A DNA stretch of 64,000 nt. Source: DASXQK01 sp963724385. Lineage in GTDB: Bacteria; Pseudomonadota; Alphaproteobacteria; Dongiales; Dongiaceae. A program made the position numbers and the translations under genes. Shown piece after piece: positions 19,387 to 27,033 of this stretch (the stretch's first letter is position 1; the number at the start of each line of letters is the position of its first letter). Below the pieces are notes generated by a model. That model made no database searches and was not told where the DNA came from. It was given only the letters and a program-made list of their open reading frames with translations. The stretch spans positions 1,736,001 to 1,800,000 of the forward strand of contig CAVRUJ010000002.1 in NCBI GenBank assembly GCA_963724385.1. Reading direction: 5' to 3'.

Positions 19387-20658
19387 TCAGAGCCGGCGCA
19401 AACGGGCGGCGTAGAATCCGTCCATGCCGCCCTTCCCGGCCAGATGGCAGGGCAGCGTTCGCAGGTCGCCCGCCGGGGTCACCAGCTCGGCTAGGCCGCC
19501 GGTTTCCTCGGCCCGAATCGTTTCGCGGGCGACAGGCGCACCCGAAGCGAGCAGCGCCTCGATGCGGCCGATCCCTTCCTCCGGCTGAAGCGAGCAGACG
19601 GCATAGACGATGAGGCCGCCCGGCCTGGTCATGGCCACGGCATTGGCGAGCAGGCGTTCCTGGAGCGGGGCGAGCATGGCGAGATCGCTCGCCCGTTTCA
19701 GCCAGGGCAGATCGGGGTGGCGCCGGATGGTGCCCGTCGCCGAGCAGGGCGCATCCAGGAGCACGACCTCGGCCGGTTCCTCGGGCCGCCAGCTGGCGGC
19801 ATCGGCCACGACCGCATGCGCCCGAAGCCCGAGGCGCGCCAAATTCCTGGACAAGCGGTCGAGCCTTGCGGGAGAGCGATCGACGGCGGTGACCTCCGCA
19901 CCCGCGGCCGAGAGCTGGGCGGTCTTGCCGCCGGGCGCGGCGCAGAGATCGACGGCGCGTCGCGGCCGGCCCAGGAGCCGCGCGGGCAAGGCCGCCGCCG
20001 CGTCCTGCACCCACCAGGCGCCTTCGGCAAAGCCGGGCAGCTCTTCCACCGGGCCGCTGGGCTCGGCGATGCGCAGACTTCCCGTGGGCAGTACTTCCGC
20101 GCCGAGGCGTGCGGCCCAGAGTTCGGGATCGCCTTTGACCGAGAAATCGAGGGGCGCTTCCACCAGATGCTGGGCGGCAATCGCCTGGGCCTCGGCCACG
20201 CCATAGGCTTCGATCCAGCTCTGCAGCAGCCAGTCCGGCGTATTGCGGACCGCATCGGTTTCCGGCCGCTCCCGATCGAGCCGGCGCAGCACCGCGTTGA
20301 CCAGGCCCTTGTAACCGGCAATTCCGCCGAGGCCAGCGACGAGAGCAACAGTTTCGCCCACGGCGGCGTGGGGCGGCGTCCCCAGGAAAAGAAGCTGGCA
20401 GGCGCCGAGCCTGAGCGCATCGGCCACCGCGTTTGCCTTGGCCGGCAGCGGCCGCTCGATCATCGGCGTGAGCGCCTGATCGATCTGGCCAAGGCGTCTC
20501 AAGGCCGTCGCCACGAGGAGCCGCGCGAAGCCGCGGTCGCGAGCTTCCATGCGGGCAAGCCCCGCATGGTCGGCGAGGGCCTCGTCCAACGGCTTCGCCC
20601 GGCGCAGCACCGCCTGGAGAAGTTCGAGAGCCACGGCCCTCGGGCTCGGCTTGGTCAC
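19387..20658 (-). CDS. rsmB: 16S rRNA m5C methyltransferase, RsmB/NOP2/Sun family
   Basis: The 423-residue protein has an N-terminal NusB-like RNA-binding domain (about 1–130, RDRGFARLLVATALRR) and a C-terminal SAM domain. SAM motif I is DLCAAPGGKTAQL. The catalytic cysteines are in LLDAPCSATGTIRRHP and YAVCSLQPEE, and the family C-terminus GMDGFYAARLRR is complete. RsmB methylates C967 of 16S rRNA. The start is GTG. It lies 37 bases downstream of htpX and 55 upstream of rpe. Confidence 0.92.
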   Translation of the reverse strand: MTKPSPRAVALELLQAVLRRAKPLDEALADHAGLARMEARDRGFARLLVATALRRLGQIDQALTPMIERPLPAKANAVADALRLGACQLLFLGTPPHAAVGETVALVAGLGGIAGYKGLVNAVLRRLDRERPETDAVRNTPDWLLQSWIEAYGVAEAQAIAAQHLVEAPLDFSVKGDPELWAARLGAEVLPTGSLRIAEPSGPVEELPGFAEGAWWVQDAAAALPARLLGRPRRAVDLCAAPGGKTAQLSAAGAEVTAVDRSPARLDRLSRNLARLGLRAHAVVADAASWRPEEPAEVVLLDAPCSATGTIRRHPDLPWLKRASDLAMLAPLQERLLANAVAMTRPGGLIVYAVCSLQPEEGIGRIEALLASGAPVARETIRAEETGGLAELVTPAGDLRTLPCHLAGKGGMDGFYAARLRRL

Positions 20659-20695
20659 AGGCGAGGGTGACGCCGGCGCGGCTTGCCCGGCTTGC

Positions 20696-21586
20696 TCACC
20701 CCCAGGGCCCGCGGTGAGGGGCAGGCGCTTCGCCCATCTCGCCCGCCATGGCTTCGAGCCGGCGGATGCGCTCCTCGATGGGCGGATGGGTGGAGAAGAG
20801 CCCGGCCATGGCGGAGCCCAGACGCAAGGGATTGACGATGAAGATATGGGCCGTGGCCGGATGGCTCTCGGCCTGGAGATTGGGAATCCGCCTGGCGCCC
20901 TGCTCCAGCTTGCCGAGCGCGCTGGCGAGCCAGAGGGGATGGCCGCAGAGCTCGGCCCCGCTCTTGTCCGCGGCGAACTCCCGGGTCCGGCTGATGGCGA
21001 GCTGGACCATGGTCGCGGCCAGGGGCGCGAACAACAGCACGATCAGCCCCGCGATGGGCCCGAGCGGATTGTCGCGCCGGTCGCTCCTGACGCCGCCGAA
21101 GAAGAACGCGAAATTCGCCAGCATGCCGATGGCCCCCGCGATGACCGCGGTCATGGTCATGGTGAGGCTGTCGCGGTTGCGCACATGGGAGAGCTCATGG
21201 CCCAGAACGCCCGCCACTTCCTCCGGCGAAAGCAGACGCAACAGACCAGTGTTGACCGCGACCGCGGCATGCTCGGGATTGCGCCCGGTGGCAAAGGCGT
21301 TCGGCTGGTCGCTCTCGATCATGAAGACCCGCGGCATGGGCAGGCCACCGCGCCGGGTGAGGTCGCGCACCAGGGCGAAAAGCTGCGGCGCGCTCTGCTC
21401 GTCCACCTCCCGGGCGCCGTACATGGAGAGGACCATCTTGTCCGAGTTCCAATAGGCGAAGAGGTTCATGGCGCAAGCGAAGAAGAAGGCGATCGCCATG
21501 CCCTGGCGGCCGGCGATGAGGTCGCCGACGAGGAGGAAGATGCCGGTAAGTGCGGCGAGCAGCAGGGCGGTGCGGATGTAGGACAT
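20696..21586 (-). CDS. htpX: Zinc metalloprotease HtpX
   Basis: The 296-residue M48 membrane protease has two N-terminal transmembrane helices (about 7–50), the zinc motif HELSH followed by VRNRD, a second helical pair (about 150–200), and the downstream glutamate ligand in the REFAADKSGAEL segment. HtpX degrades damaged inner-membrane proteins with its active site in the cytoplasm. The length is normal. It is divergent from the small SdhAF4-like gene and heads the htpX–rsmB–rpe–heparinase operon. Confidence 0.95.
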   Translation of the reverse strand: MSYIRTALLLAALTGIFLLVGDLIAGRQGMAIAFFFACAMNLFAYWNSDKMVLSMYGAREVDEQSAPQLFALVRDLTRRGGLPMPRVFMIESDQPNAFATGRNPEHAAVAVNTGLLRLLSPEEVAGVLGHELSHVRNRDSLTMTMTAVIAGAIGMLANFAFFFGGVRSDRRDNPLGPIAGLIVLLFAPLAATMVQLAISRTREFAADKSGAELCGHPLWLASALGKLEQGARRIPNLQAESHPATAHIFIVNPLRLGSAMAGLFSTHPPIEERIRRLEAMAGEMGEAPAPHRGPWG

Positions 21587-21661
21587 GCCGCGACTAAGGT
21601 AAGACCTTGCAAGCCGGCTTCAAGCCTTGCCTGGAGCCGGGTCGCCTGTCATATGGGTCCC

Positions 21662-21829
21662 ATGAGCGACGACAAGGAACCCGCGGCCGGGAAGGCCCCG
21701 CCCGCATCCCAGAGCGATGAGAGGCCTGCGGAGGCGACGAAGAGACCGAAAGAAATCGGCGGCCCTTCGGGTCCAGAGCCTACGCGCTACGGCGATTGGG
21801 AACGCAACGGGCGCTGCAGCGATTTCTGA
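21662..21829 (+). CDS. DUF1674 / SdhAF4-like succinate dehydrogenase assembly factor
   Basis: The 55-residue protein ends in the family signature EIGGPSGPEPTRYGDWERNG followed by RCSDF. The rest is a charged, disordered N-terminus. Eukaryotic SdhAF4 binds flavinylated SdhA; bacterial members are assumed to help assemble succinate dehydrogenase. An in-frame ATG at 21653 would add three residues. Divergence from htpX is a common alphaproteobacterial arrangement. The gene is easily missed because of its size. Confidence 0.88.
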   Translation: MSDDKEPAAGKAPPASQSDERPAEATKRPKEIGGPSGPEPTRYGDWERNGRCSDF

Positions 21830-21851
21830 GGGCCGCGGCGGCTACTTCAGG

Positions 21852-22196
21852 CTACCACTCTTCCATCAGCCGGACCTTGCCCTGGACCACCTCCACCTTG
21901 ACCGGCGTCAGGTCCTGGCCCTTGCAAGGCCCCGCGAAGCAGTGGCCGTCTTCGATGCGGAAGAGGGCGCCGTGGGTGGCGCAGAGGATGTGGAGCTGGG
22001 GCAGATCGAGGAAGCGCCCCTCGATCCAATCCAGCGGCCCGCCGGTATGAGGACAGGAATTGCGGTAGGCGACGATGGTCGCGCCGTGGCGCACGACGAA
22101 GAGTTCGCGCCCTTCGACGGCGAAGCCCTTGCTGCCGGGATCGGCGATCTCTTCCAGCCGGCAGAGCGCGGTGCCGCGGAACTCCTCGAAGTTCAA
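21852..22196 (-). CDS. Rieske [2Fe-2S] domain protein
   Basis: The protein of about 114 residues is a single Rieske domain with cluster motifs CPHTGG and CATHGALF, so all Cys/His ligands are present. Such small Rieske proteins act as ferredoxin-like electron carriers. The proposed TTG start at 22196 overlaps the EVE-gene stop (TTGA), placing L-N-F-E-E-F just before the domain; an upstream in-frame ATG at 22232 would add 12 residues inside the EVE gene. It is the last gene of the tsaD–yciI–EVE run. Confidence 0.82.
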   Translation of the reverse strand: MNFEEFRGTALCRLEEIADPGSKGFAVEGRELFVVRHGATIVAYRNSCPHTGGPLDWIEGRFLDLPQLHILCATHGALFRIEDGHCFAGPCKGQDLTPVKVEVVQGKVRLMEEW

Positions 22197-22606
22197 GCCT
22201 TGGTCTCGCCCATGGCGAGGATGAGCTTCCATTCCTCGGCGCTCACCGGGACGACCGAAAGCCGGCCCTGGCGCACGAGGGCGAAGCCGGCGAGCTTCGG
22301 CTCGGTCTTGATGGCAGCCAAGGTCACCGGCTTTGTCATCGGCTTCACGGCGCCCATGTCGACCATGCCGAAGCGCCCCGCCTTGTCGCTGGGATCGGGA
22401 TAATATTCGCGCAGGACCTCGGCGATGCCGACGACCGCCGGGCCTTCGCCCGAGTGATAAAAGAAGGCCCGGTCGCCCTTCTTCATGGCCTTCAAGTTGT
22501 TGGAGGCCTGGTAGTTGCGCACGCCGCTCCAATCGGTGCGCTTCTCGGCGACAAGCTTCTCCCAGGCGTAGACCGAAGGTTCGGATTTCACCAGCCAGTA
22601 TTTCAT
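22193..22606 (-). CDS. EVE domain protein
   Basis: The 137-residue protein is a complete EVE (PUA-like) domain: KYWLVKSEPSVYAW, WSGVRNYQASNNLKAM, KGDRAFFYHSGEGPAVVGIA. The fold resembles readers of modified bases; its cellular role in bacteria is not settled. It lies 17 bases downstream of the YciI gene and overlaps the Rieske gene, so all three are probably co-transcribed. Confidence 0.93.
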   Translation of the reverse strand: MKYWLVKSEPSVYAWEKLVAEKRTDWSGVRNYQASNNLKAMKKGDRAFFYHSGEGPAVVGIAEVLREYYPDPSDKAGRFGMVDMGAVKPMTKPVTLAAIKTEPKLAGFALVRQGRLSVVPVSAEEWKLILAMGETKA

Positions 22607-22623
22607 CGTCTGCCTCTTGTCGT

Positions 22624-22908
22624 TCAGTCCTTGGGCCTGGCCTTGCGCCAGGGCGTGATGCGCAAGCTGGCGAAGAGGCCGGCCTTGGCATAGGGATCGC
22701 CGGCGGCAAACGCCTCGCAGGCCTTGCGGTCGGGGAAATCCACGATCAGGAGGCTGCCGATCATGCCCTTCGCCTCGTCGTCCAGGAGCGGCCCGGCGGT
22801 GTAGATGCTCGAATTGAAGCTATCGAGGTATTCCAGATGGGCCTGGCGGTTGTTGGCCCGGATCTGGGAATGGCCCGCCTTGTCGAGGCAATAGACGGCA
22901 AACAGCAT
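22624..22908 (-). CDS. YciI family protein
   Basis: The 94-residue ferredoxin-like-fold protein shows the family pattern: MLFAVYCLDK, RQAHLEYL with the conserved histidine, AGPLLDD, GSLLIVDF and DPYAKAGLF. The function of YciI-like proteins is unclear; the His/Asp pair suggests catalysis. A Shine-Dalgarno (GGAG) precedes the ATG. In many alphaproteobacteria gpsA lies between tsaD and this gene, but it is absent here. Confidence 0.92.
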   Translation of the reverse strand: MLFAVYCLDKAGHSQIRANNRQAHLEYLDSFNSSIYTAGPLLDDEAKGMIGSLLIVDFPDRKACEAFAAGDPYAKAGLFASLRITPWRKARPKD

Positions 22909-22974
22909 GGGCGGCTCCTTCTCGGTGGCGCGAAGCCTAATGGCTCGAACCGGTTCGCGCCAGCGCCGGGGCGA

Positions 22975-24003
22975 TCACGCCTTCGCGCCGGGACGGGCCG
23001 AGGGATCGAGCGGCCAGCGCGGACGGGGCGCGAAATCGAGTCCGTCGGTGAGGCCGCGCTGCAGGCGTTCGATGCCGGCCCAGGCGATCATGGCGGCGTT
23101 GTCCGTGCAGAGCTTCAAGGGTGGCGCCACGAGCCGCAGGCCGCTTGCGCCAGCCACGTCCTCGAGGCGCCGGCGCAGCGCCGTGTTGGCCGCGACCCCG
23201 CCCGCCACCACAAGCGCCGTCGGTTGCACTTCTTCTCTCGCCATGGCGATGGCGTTGGCCGTGCGGTCGGCGAGGCAGTCGATGACGGCGGCCTGGAAGG
23301 AGGCAGCCAAATCGGCCGTGGCGGCGGGGCCCGCTTCGGCGACCCGGTGGCGAAGCGCGGTCTTCAGGCCGGAGAAGGAAAAGTCGGCGCCGGGCCGGCC
23401 CAGCATCGGCCGCGGCAGGGAGACCCGCCTGGGGTCGCCGGCCGCGGCGGCCTTCTCGATCGCCGGGCCGCCGGGATAGCCGAGGCCGAGCAGCTTGGCC
23501 GCCTTGTCGAAGGCCTCGCCCGCCGCGTCGTCGATGGTCGTGCCGAGGCGTTTGTAACGGCCCACCTCGCTCACCAGCAGAAGCTGGCAATGGCCGCCGG
23601 AAACCAGCAGCAGCAAATAAGGAAACGCCACGTCCTCGACCAGCCGGACGCTGAGCGCATGACCCTCCAGATGATTGACGGCGATGAAAGGCCGCTTGGC
23701 GACGGCGGCGATCGCCTTCGCCGTCATGACCCCGACCATGACGCCGCCGATGAGTCCCGGCCCGCCGGTGGCCGCAATACCGGCGAGGTCGCCGAAACCG
23801 ATGGCCGCTTCGGCCATGGCCTGGCGGATCAGCCCGTCCAGATGGTCCAGATGGCTGCGCGCCGCGATCTCCGGGACGATGCCGCCGAAGGGCCGATGCT
23901 CGGCCTGCTGGGATAGCAGGGCCTCGGCCAGCACGCGCTTGTCGTCGGCGACCACGGCCGCCGCCGTCTCGTCACAACTCGTCTCCAGGCCCAGAACGAT
24001 CAT
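22975..24003 (-). CDS. tsaD: tRNA N6-adenosine threonylcarbamoyltransferase TsaD
   Basis: The 342-residue protein transfers the threonylcarbamoyl group to A37 of ANN-decoding tRNAs, working with TsaB and TsaE. It shows VLGLETSCDET at the N-terminus, the metal-binding AVNHLEGHALS, LLVSGGHCQLL, the GEAFDKAAKLLGLGYPGG loop and LVVAGGVAANTALR. The ATG at 24003 was chosen because the family starts directly with M-I-V-L-G; the longer open frame upstream lacks homology. It is divergent from hemC. Confidence 0.95.
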   Translation of the reverse strand: MIVLGLETSCDETAAAVVADDKRVLAEALLSQQAEHRPFGGIVPEIAARSHLDHLDGLIRQAMAEAAIGFGDLAGIAATGGPGLIGGVMVGVMTAKAIAAVAKRPFIAVNHLEGHALSVRLVEDVAFPYLLLLVSGGHCQLLLVSEVGRYKRLGTTIDDAAGEAFDKAAKLLGLGYPGGPAIEKAAAAGDPRRVSLPRPMLGRPGADFSFSGLKTALRHRVAEAGPAATADLAASFQAAVIDCLADRTANAIAMAREEVQPTALVVAGGVAANTALRRRLEDVAGASGLRLVAPPLKLCTDNAAMIAWAGIERLQRGLTDGLDFAPRPRWPLDPSARPGAKA

Positions 24004-24107
24004 GGCGCGGGACTTAAGCGCAAACGAGGCGGCGGTCAACGCGCGCAGCTCCCGCGTCGATCTGCCCGACTTGCGCCGCTCCAACCGAATCCCTACACCT
24101 AGCGCCC

Positions 24108-25043
24108 ATGTCCGGACGGGTTGGGGCCTTGCGCATCGGCACGCGCGGCAGTCCGCTGGCGCTGGCCCAGGCCCATCTGGTCCGCGACCGGCTGAAGGCC
24201 GCCCGGCCCGACCTGCCCGAAGCCGAGGTCGTGGTCATCCGCACCACCGGCGACAGGATCCAGGACCGCAAGCTGGACGAGATCGGCGGCAAGGGCCTGT
24301 TCACCAAGGAAATCGAGGAGGCGCTGCTGCAAGGCGCCATCGAGCTTGCCGTCCACTCCATGAAGGACATGGCGACGGTACTGCCCACGGGCCTCGTCAT
24401 CGGCGCCATGCTGCCGCGCGAGGATCCGCGGGACGCCTGGTTCTCGCCTCACGCGGCGACCATCGCCGGATTGCCCAGGGCGGCGCGCGTCGGCACCTCT
24501 TCGCTGCGCCGTCAGGCCCAGATCCTGGCCCGGCGTCCCGATCTCACGGTGACGACATTGCGCGGCAATGTCGGCACGCGGCTCGCCAAGCTCGCGGCGG
24601 GCGAGGCGGAGGCGACGATCCTGGCGCTGGCCGGGCTGAAGCGCCTTGGCCTGGCCGGCAAGGCGACTTCGATCCTCTCGACCCAGGAGATTCTGCCGGC
24701 CGTGGGCCAGGGCGCCATCGGCATCGAGATCCGCGCCGACGATGCGGCCATTGTCGCGCTTTTCGCCTCGATCGACGACCGGGCGACCTCCCTGGCGGTG
24801 GCGGCCGAGCGTGCCTGTCTCGCAGTGCTCGACGGGTCTTGCCGCACCCCGATCGCCGCGCTGGCCGAGCATGAGCCGGGTGGCCTGTTGCGCCTGCGCT
24901 CGCTCATCGCGCTTCCCGACGGCAGCGCGCTTCGGCGCGACGAACGGCGCGGACCCGCTGCTTCCGCGGTGGACTTGGGCCAGGCGGCGGGCGAAGCTTT
25001 GCGGGCCGGCGCCGGCCCCGCCTTCGCCGCGATCTGGAGCTGA
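24108..25043 (+). CDS. hemC: Porphobilinogen deaminase (hydroxymethylbilane synthase)
   Basis: The 311-residue enzyme polymerises four porphobilinogens to hydroxymethylbilane. Features visible are LRIGTRGSPLALAQA, the catalytic VHSMKDM, GTSSLRRQAQ, and the cofactor-attachment cysteine in LDGSCRTPIA. It starts 104 bases from the divergent tsaD start. No strong Shine-Dalgarno is seen. It is followed after 15 bases by the hemD fusion gene, so haem genes form one operon. Confidence 0.96.
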   Translation: MSGRVGALRIGTRGSPLALAQAHLVRDRLKAARPDLPEAEVVVIRTTGDRIQDRKLDEIGGKGLFTKEIEEALLQGAIELAVHSMKDMATVLPTGLVIGAMLPREDPRDAWFSPHAATIAGLPRAARVGTSSLRRQAQILARRPDLTVTTLRGNVGTRLAKLAAGEAEATILALAGLKRLGLAGKATSILSTQEILPAVGQGAIGIEIRADDAAIVALFASIDDRATSLAVAAERACLAVLDGSCRTPIAALAEHEPGGLLRLRSLIALPDGSALRRDERRGPAASAVDLGQAAGEALRAGAGPAFAAIWS

Positions 25044-25058
25044 GATGAAGAGCAACCC

Positions 25059-27005
25059 ATGGCGCTGACCGCTCTCATCACCCGGCCCGAGGAGGATGCA
25101 AGGCCGCTGGCCGAGGCGCTGCAGAAGCGTGGCGTCGCGGTCCTGATCGAGCCGCTGCTCGCCATCCGGCTCTTGCCCGAAGCGGCCGAGGGGCTGGTCC
25201 ATGACCTGGACGGCGTGCAGGCGCTGTTGTTCAGCAGCGCCAATGGTGCCCGCGCCTTCGCGGCGCTCAGCCCCCGGCGCGATATCGGCGCATTGGCCGT
25301 GGGCGACGCCACGGCAGCGGCGGCGCGAAGCCTCGGCTTCGCGGCGGTGGAAAGCGCACAAGGCGACATAAAGGAGCTGGCGCGCCTCGCCGCTCAGCGC
25401 CTGAAGCCGGCCGACGGGCCGCTGTTCCATGCCGCGGGAAGCGCTGTCGCCGGCGATCTCGCCCAGCTTCTCGCCGGCTCCGGCTTCGAGCTGCGCCGGC
25501 GCATGCTCTACGAATCGCGGCCGGCCGAGGCCTTCAGCGCCGAGGCGCTGGCCGCGCTGAAGAAGGGCGCCATCGACCTGGTGCTGCTGTTCTCGCCGCG
25601 CACCGCCGCGACCTTCGCCGAGCTCGCCAAGGCGGCCGGCATCCCTTGCAGGACCATGACCGCGCTCGCCTTGAGCCCCAATGTGGCGCAGGCCGTCGGC
25701 GCGCTGGAATGGCAATCGGTCGAGACCGCGGCTGCGCCCGACTTGCCGGCCATGCTGGCGCTAGTGGATCGCCGGATCGCGGCCAAGAAAGAGGTCGAGC
25801 AGCTTCCGGAGCCGAAGCCCGCGGCCTCGCCTATCCCAGTCAGCCCGCCGAAGCTTGAGCCGCGGCCCGCTTCCCCTGCCTCTCCGCCTCCGCCGGTGAA
25901 CCCGCCGCGAGGCCGCGCCGGGTTGGGCGGAATTCTCCTGGCTGCCATTTTCGGCGCGGCGCTGGCGGGAGCGGCCTTGTTCGGCGTGATGAAATACGCG
26001 CCGGAACAATTGAACCTGCTGCCGGCGGCGAGCGGGCTTGCCGGCGGCGAGGCCATGGCCGATCTCGCTCGGCGCATCGAGGATCTCCGGGGCCAGATCT
26101 CCGATCTCCGGGGCCGGCTCGATTCCCTGCCTCAGAACAGGCCCGATTTGGGCGATCTGCCCCAGCGCCTCGTGGCATTGGAACAGAAAGTCGCCGCCCT
26201 TCCGGCCGCGGGCGCAGCCGCACCGAACCCGAGCCTGCCGCCGGAGCTCACCGCCCTGCCCCAGCAGCTCGCCGCGCTCGACCAGCGCATCGCCGTGCTG
26301 GAGAAGCGTGCGCCGGCGCAAGGCGCCGGCTCGACCGCCGATGTCGCCGCGCTCAAGTCTGACCTCGCGGCAGTGAAGGATTCCCTTGCCGCTCTCGATG
26401 GCCGCCTCAAGGCGATGGCAGCGCGGACGGGCGCAGCGCTGGCGCTTGGCGACCTTCGCCGGACCGTCGAGACCGGCCGGCCCTATAGCGGTCCCCTCGA
26501 CGCCTTGAAGAACATGGCCGACAGCGACCAGCAGCTGGGACAGGCACTCGATCCTTCCATCGCGGCTCTTACGCCCATGGCCGCCGCCGGTGCTCCGACC
26601 CTGGCCGATCTCCAGGCGGGCCTCTCCGATGCCAGCACCACCATCCTCGCCGCGGGCGGCGCACCCGAGCCGGCGGCCAGCGGCAGCTTCACCGACCGCG
26701 TGTTGGCGAAGCTCCAGTCCCTGGTCAGCATCCAGCCAATAGCCGCCCCGGAGGGCGGCAACACGACCGGCGGAGAGGCGACGGGCGACACACCCGCGGC
26801 CCATGTCGCCCGGGCCGAAGCGAAGCTCGCCGCCGGCGATCTCGACGCCGCGGTGGCCGAGCTTTCGACGCTCACCGCCAAGCAGGCGGATGCCGCGGGG
26901 CCATGGCTCGCCCGGGCCAGGGCGCGGCTCGCGGCCGAGAAGGGGCTCGCGGACCTGGACAACGCCGTTCTTGCCGCGCTCGCGAGCGCGGCGTCCGGCC
27001 AGTGA
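25059..27005 (+). CDS. hemD: Uroporphyrinogen-III synthase fused to a Mic60/mitofilin-like membrane protein
   Basis: The 648-residue protein joins two modules. Residues 1–240 are a HemD domain (ITRPEEDARPLAEAL, LFSSANGARAFA, LLFSPRTAATFAEL), which cyclises hydroxymethylbilane. A proline-rich linker (about 245–287) leads to one transmembrane helix (about 288–310), then Leu/Ala-rich predicted coiled coil with repeated RIEDLRGQI/LRGRLDSL-type heptads (about 330–450). The C-terminal helical region resembles the alphaproteobacterial mitofilin/COG4223 proteins normally encoded as a separate gene between hemD and hemY. The frame is continuous, so this is a real fusion unless a stop has been lost. 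It would tether uroporphyrinogen synthesis to the inner membrane; Mic60 relatives shape membranes. Confidence 0.88.
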   Translation: MALTALITRPEEDARPLAEALQKRGVAVLIEPLLAIRLLPEAAEGLVHDLDGVQALLFSSANGARAFAALSPRRDIGALAVGDATAAAARSLGFAAVESAQGDIKELARLAAQRLKPADGPLFHAAGSAVAGDLAQLLAGSGFELRRRMLYESRPAEAFSAEALAALKKGAIDLVLLFSPRTAATFAELAKAAGIPCRTMTALALSPNVAQAVGALEWQSVETAAAPDLPAMLALVDRRIAAKKEVEQLPEPKPAASPIPVSPPKLEPRPASPASPPPPVNPPRGRAGLGGILLAAIFGAALAGAALFGVMKYAPEQLNLLPAASGLAGGEAMADLARRIEDLRGQISDLRGRLDSLPQNRPDLGDLPQRLVALEQKVAALPAAGAAAPNPSLPPELTALPQQLAALDQRIAVLEKRAPAQGAGSTADVAALKSDLAAVKDSLAALDGRLKAMAARTGAALALGDLRRTVETGRPYSGPLDALKNMADSDQQLGQALDPSIAALTPMAAAGAPTLADLQAGLSDASTTILAAGGAPEPAASGSFTDRVLAKLQSLVSIQPIAAPEGGNTTGGEATGDTPAAHVARAEAKLAAGDLDAAVAELSTLTAKQADAAGPWLARARARLAAEKGLADLDNAVLAALASAASGQ

Positions 27006-27033
27006 GGGCGGCAGCCATCATGGTGGGCCGGCC

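Noticed and set aside
24099..25715. Long open frame antisense to hemC/hemD
   Set aside because: Overlaps intact, motif-rich haem genes; no homology-like motifs.
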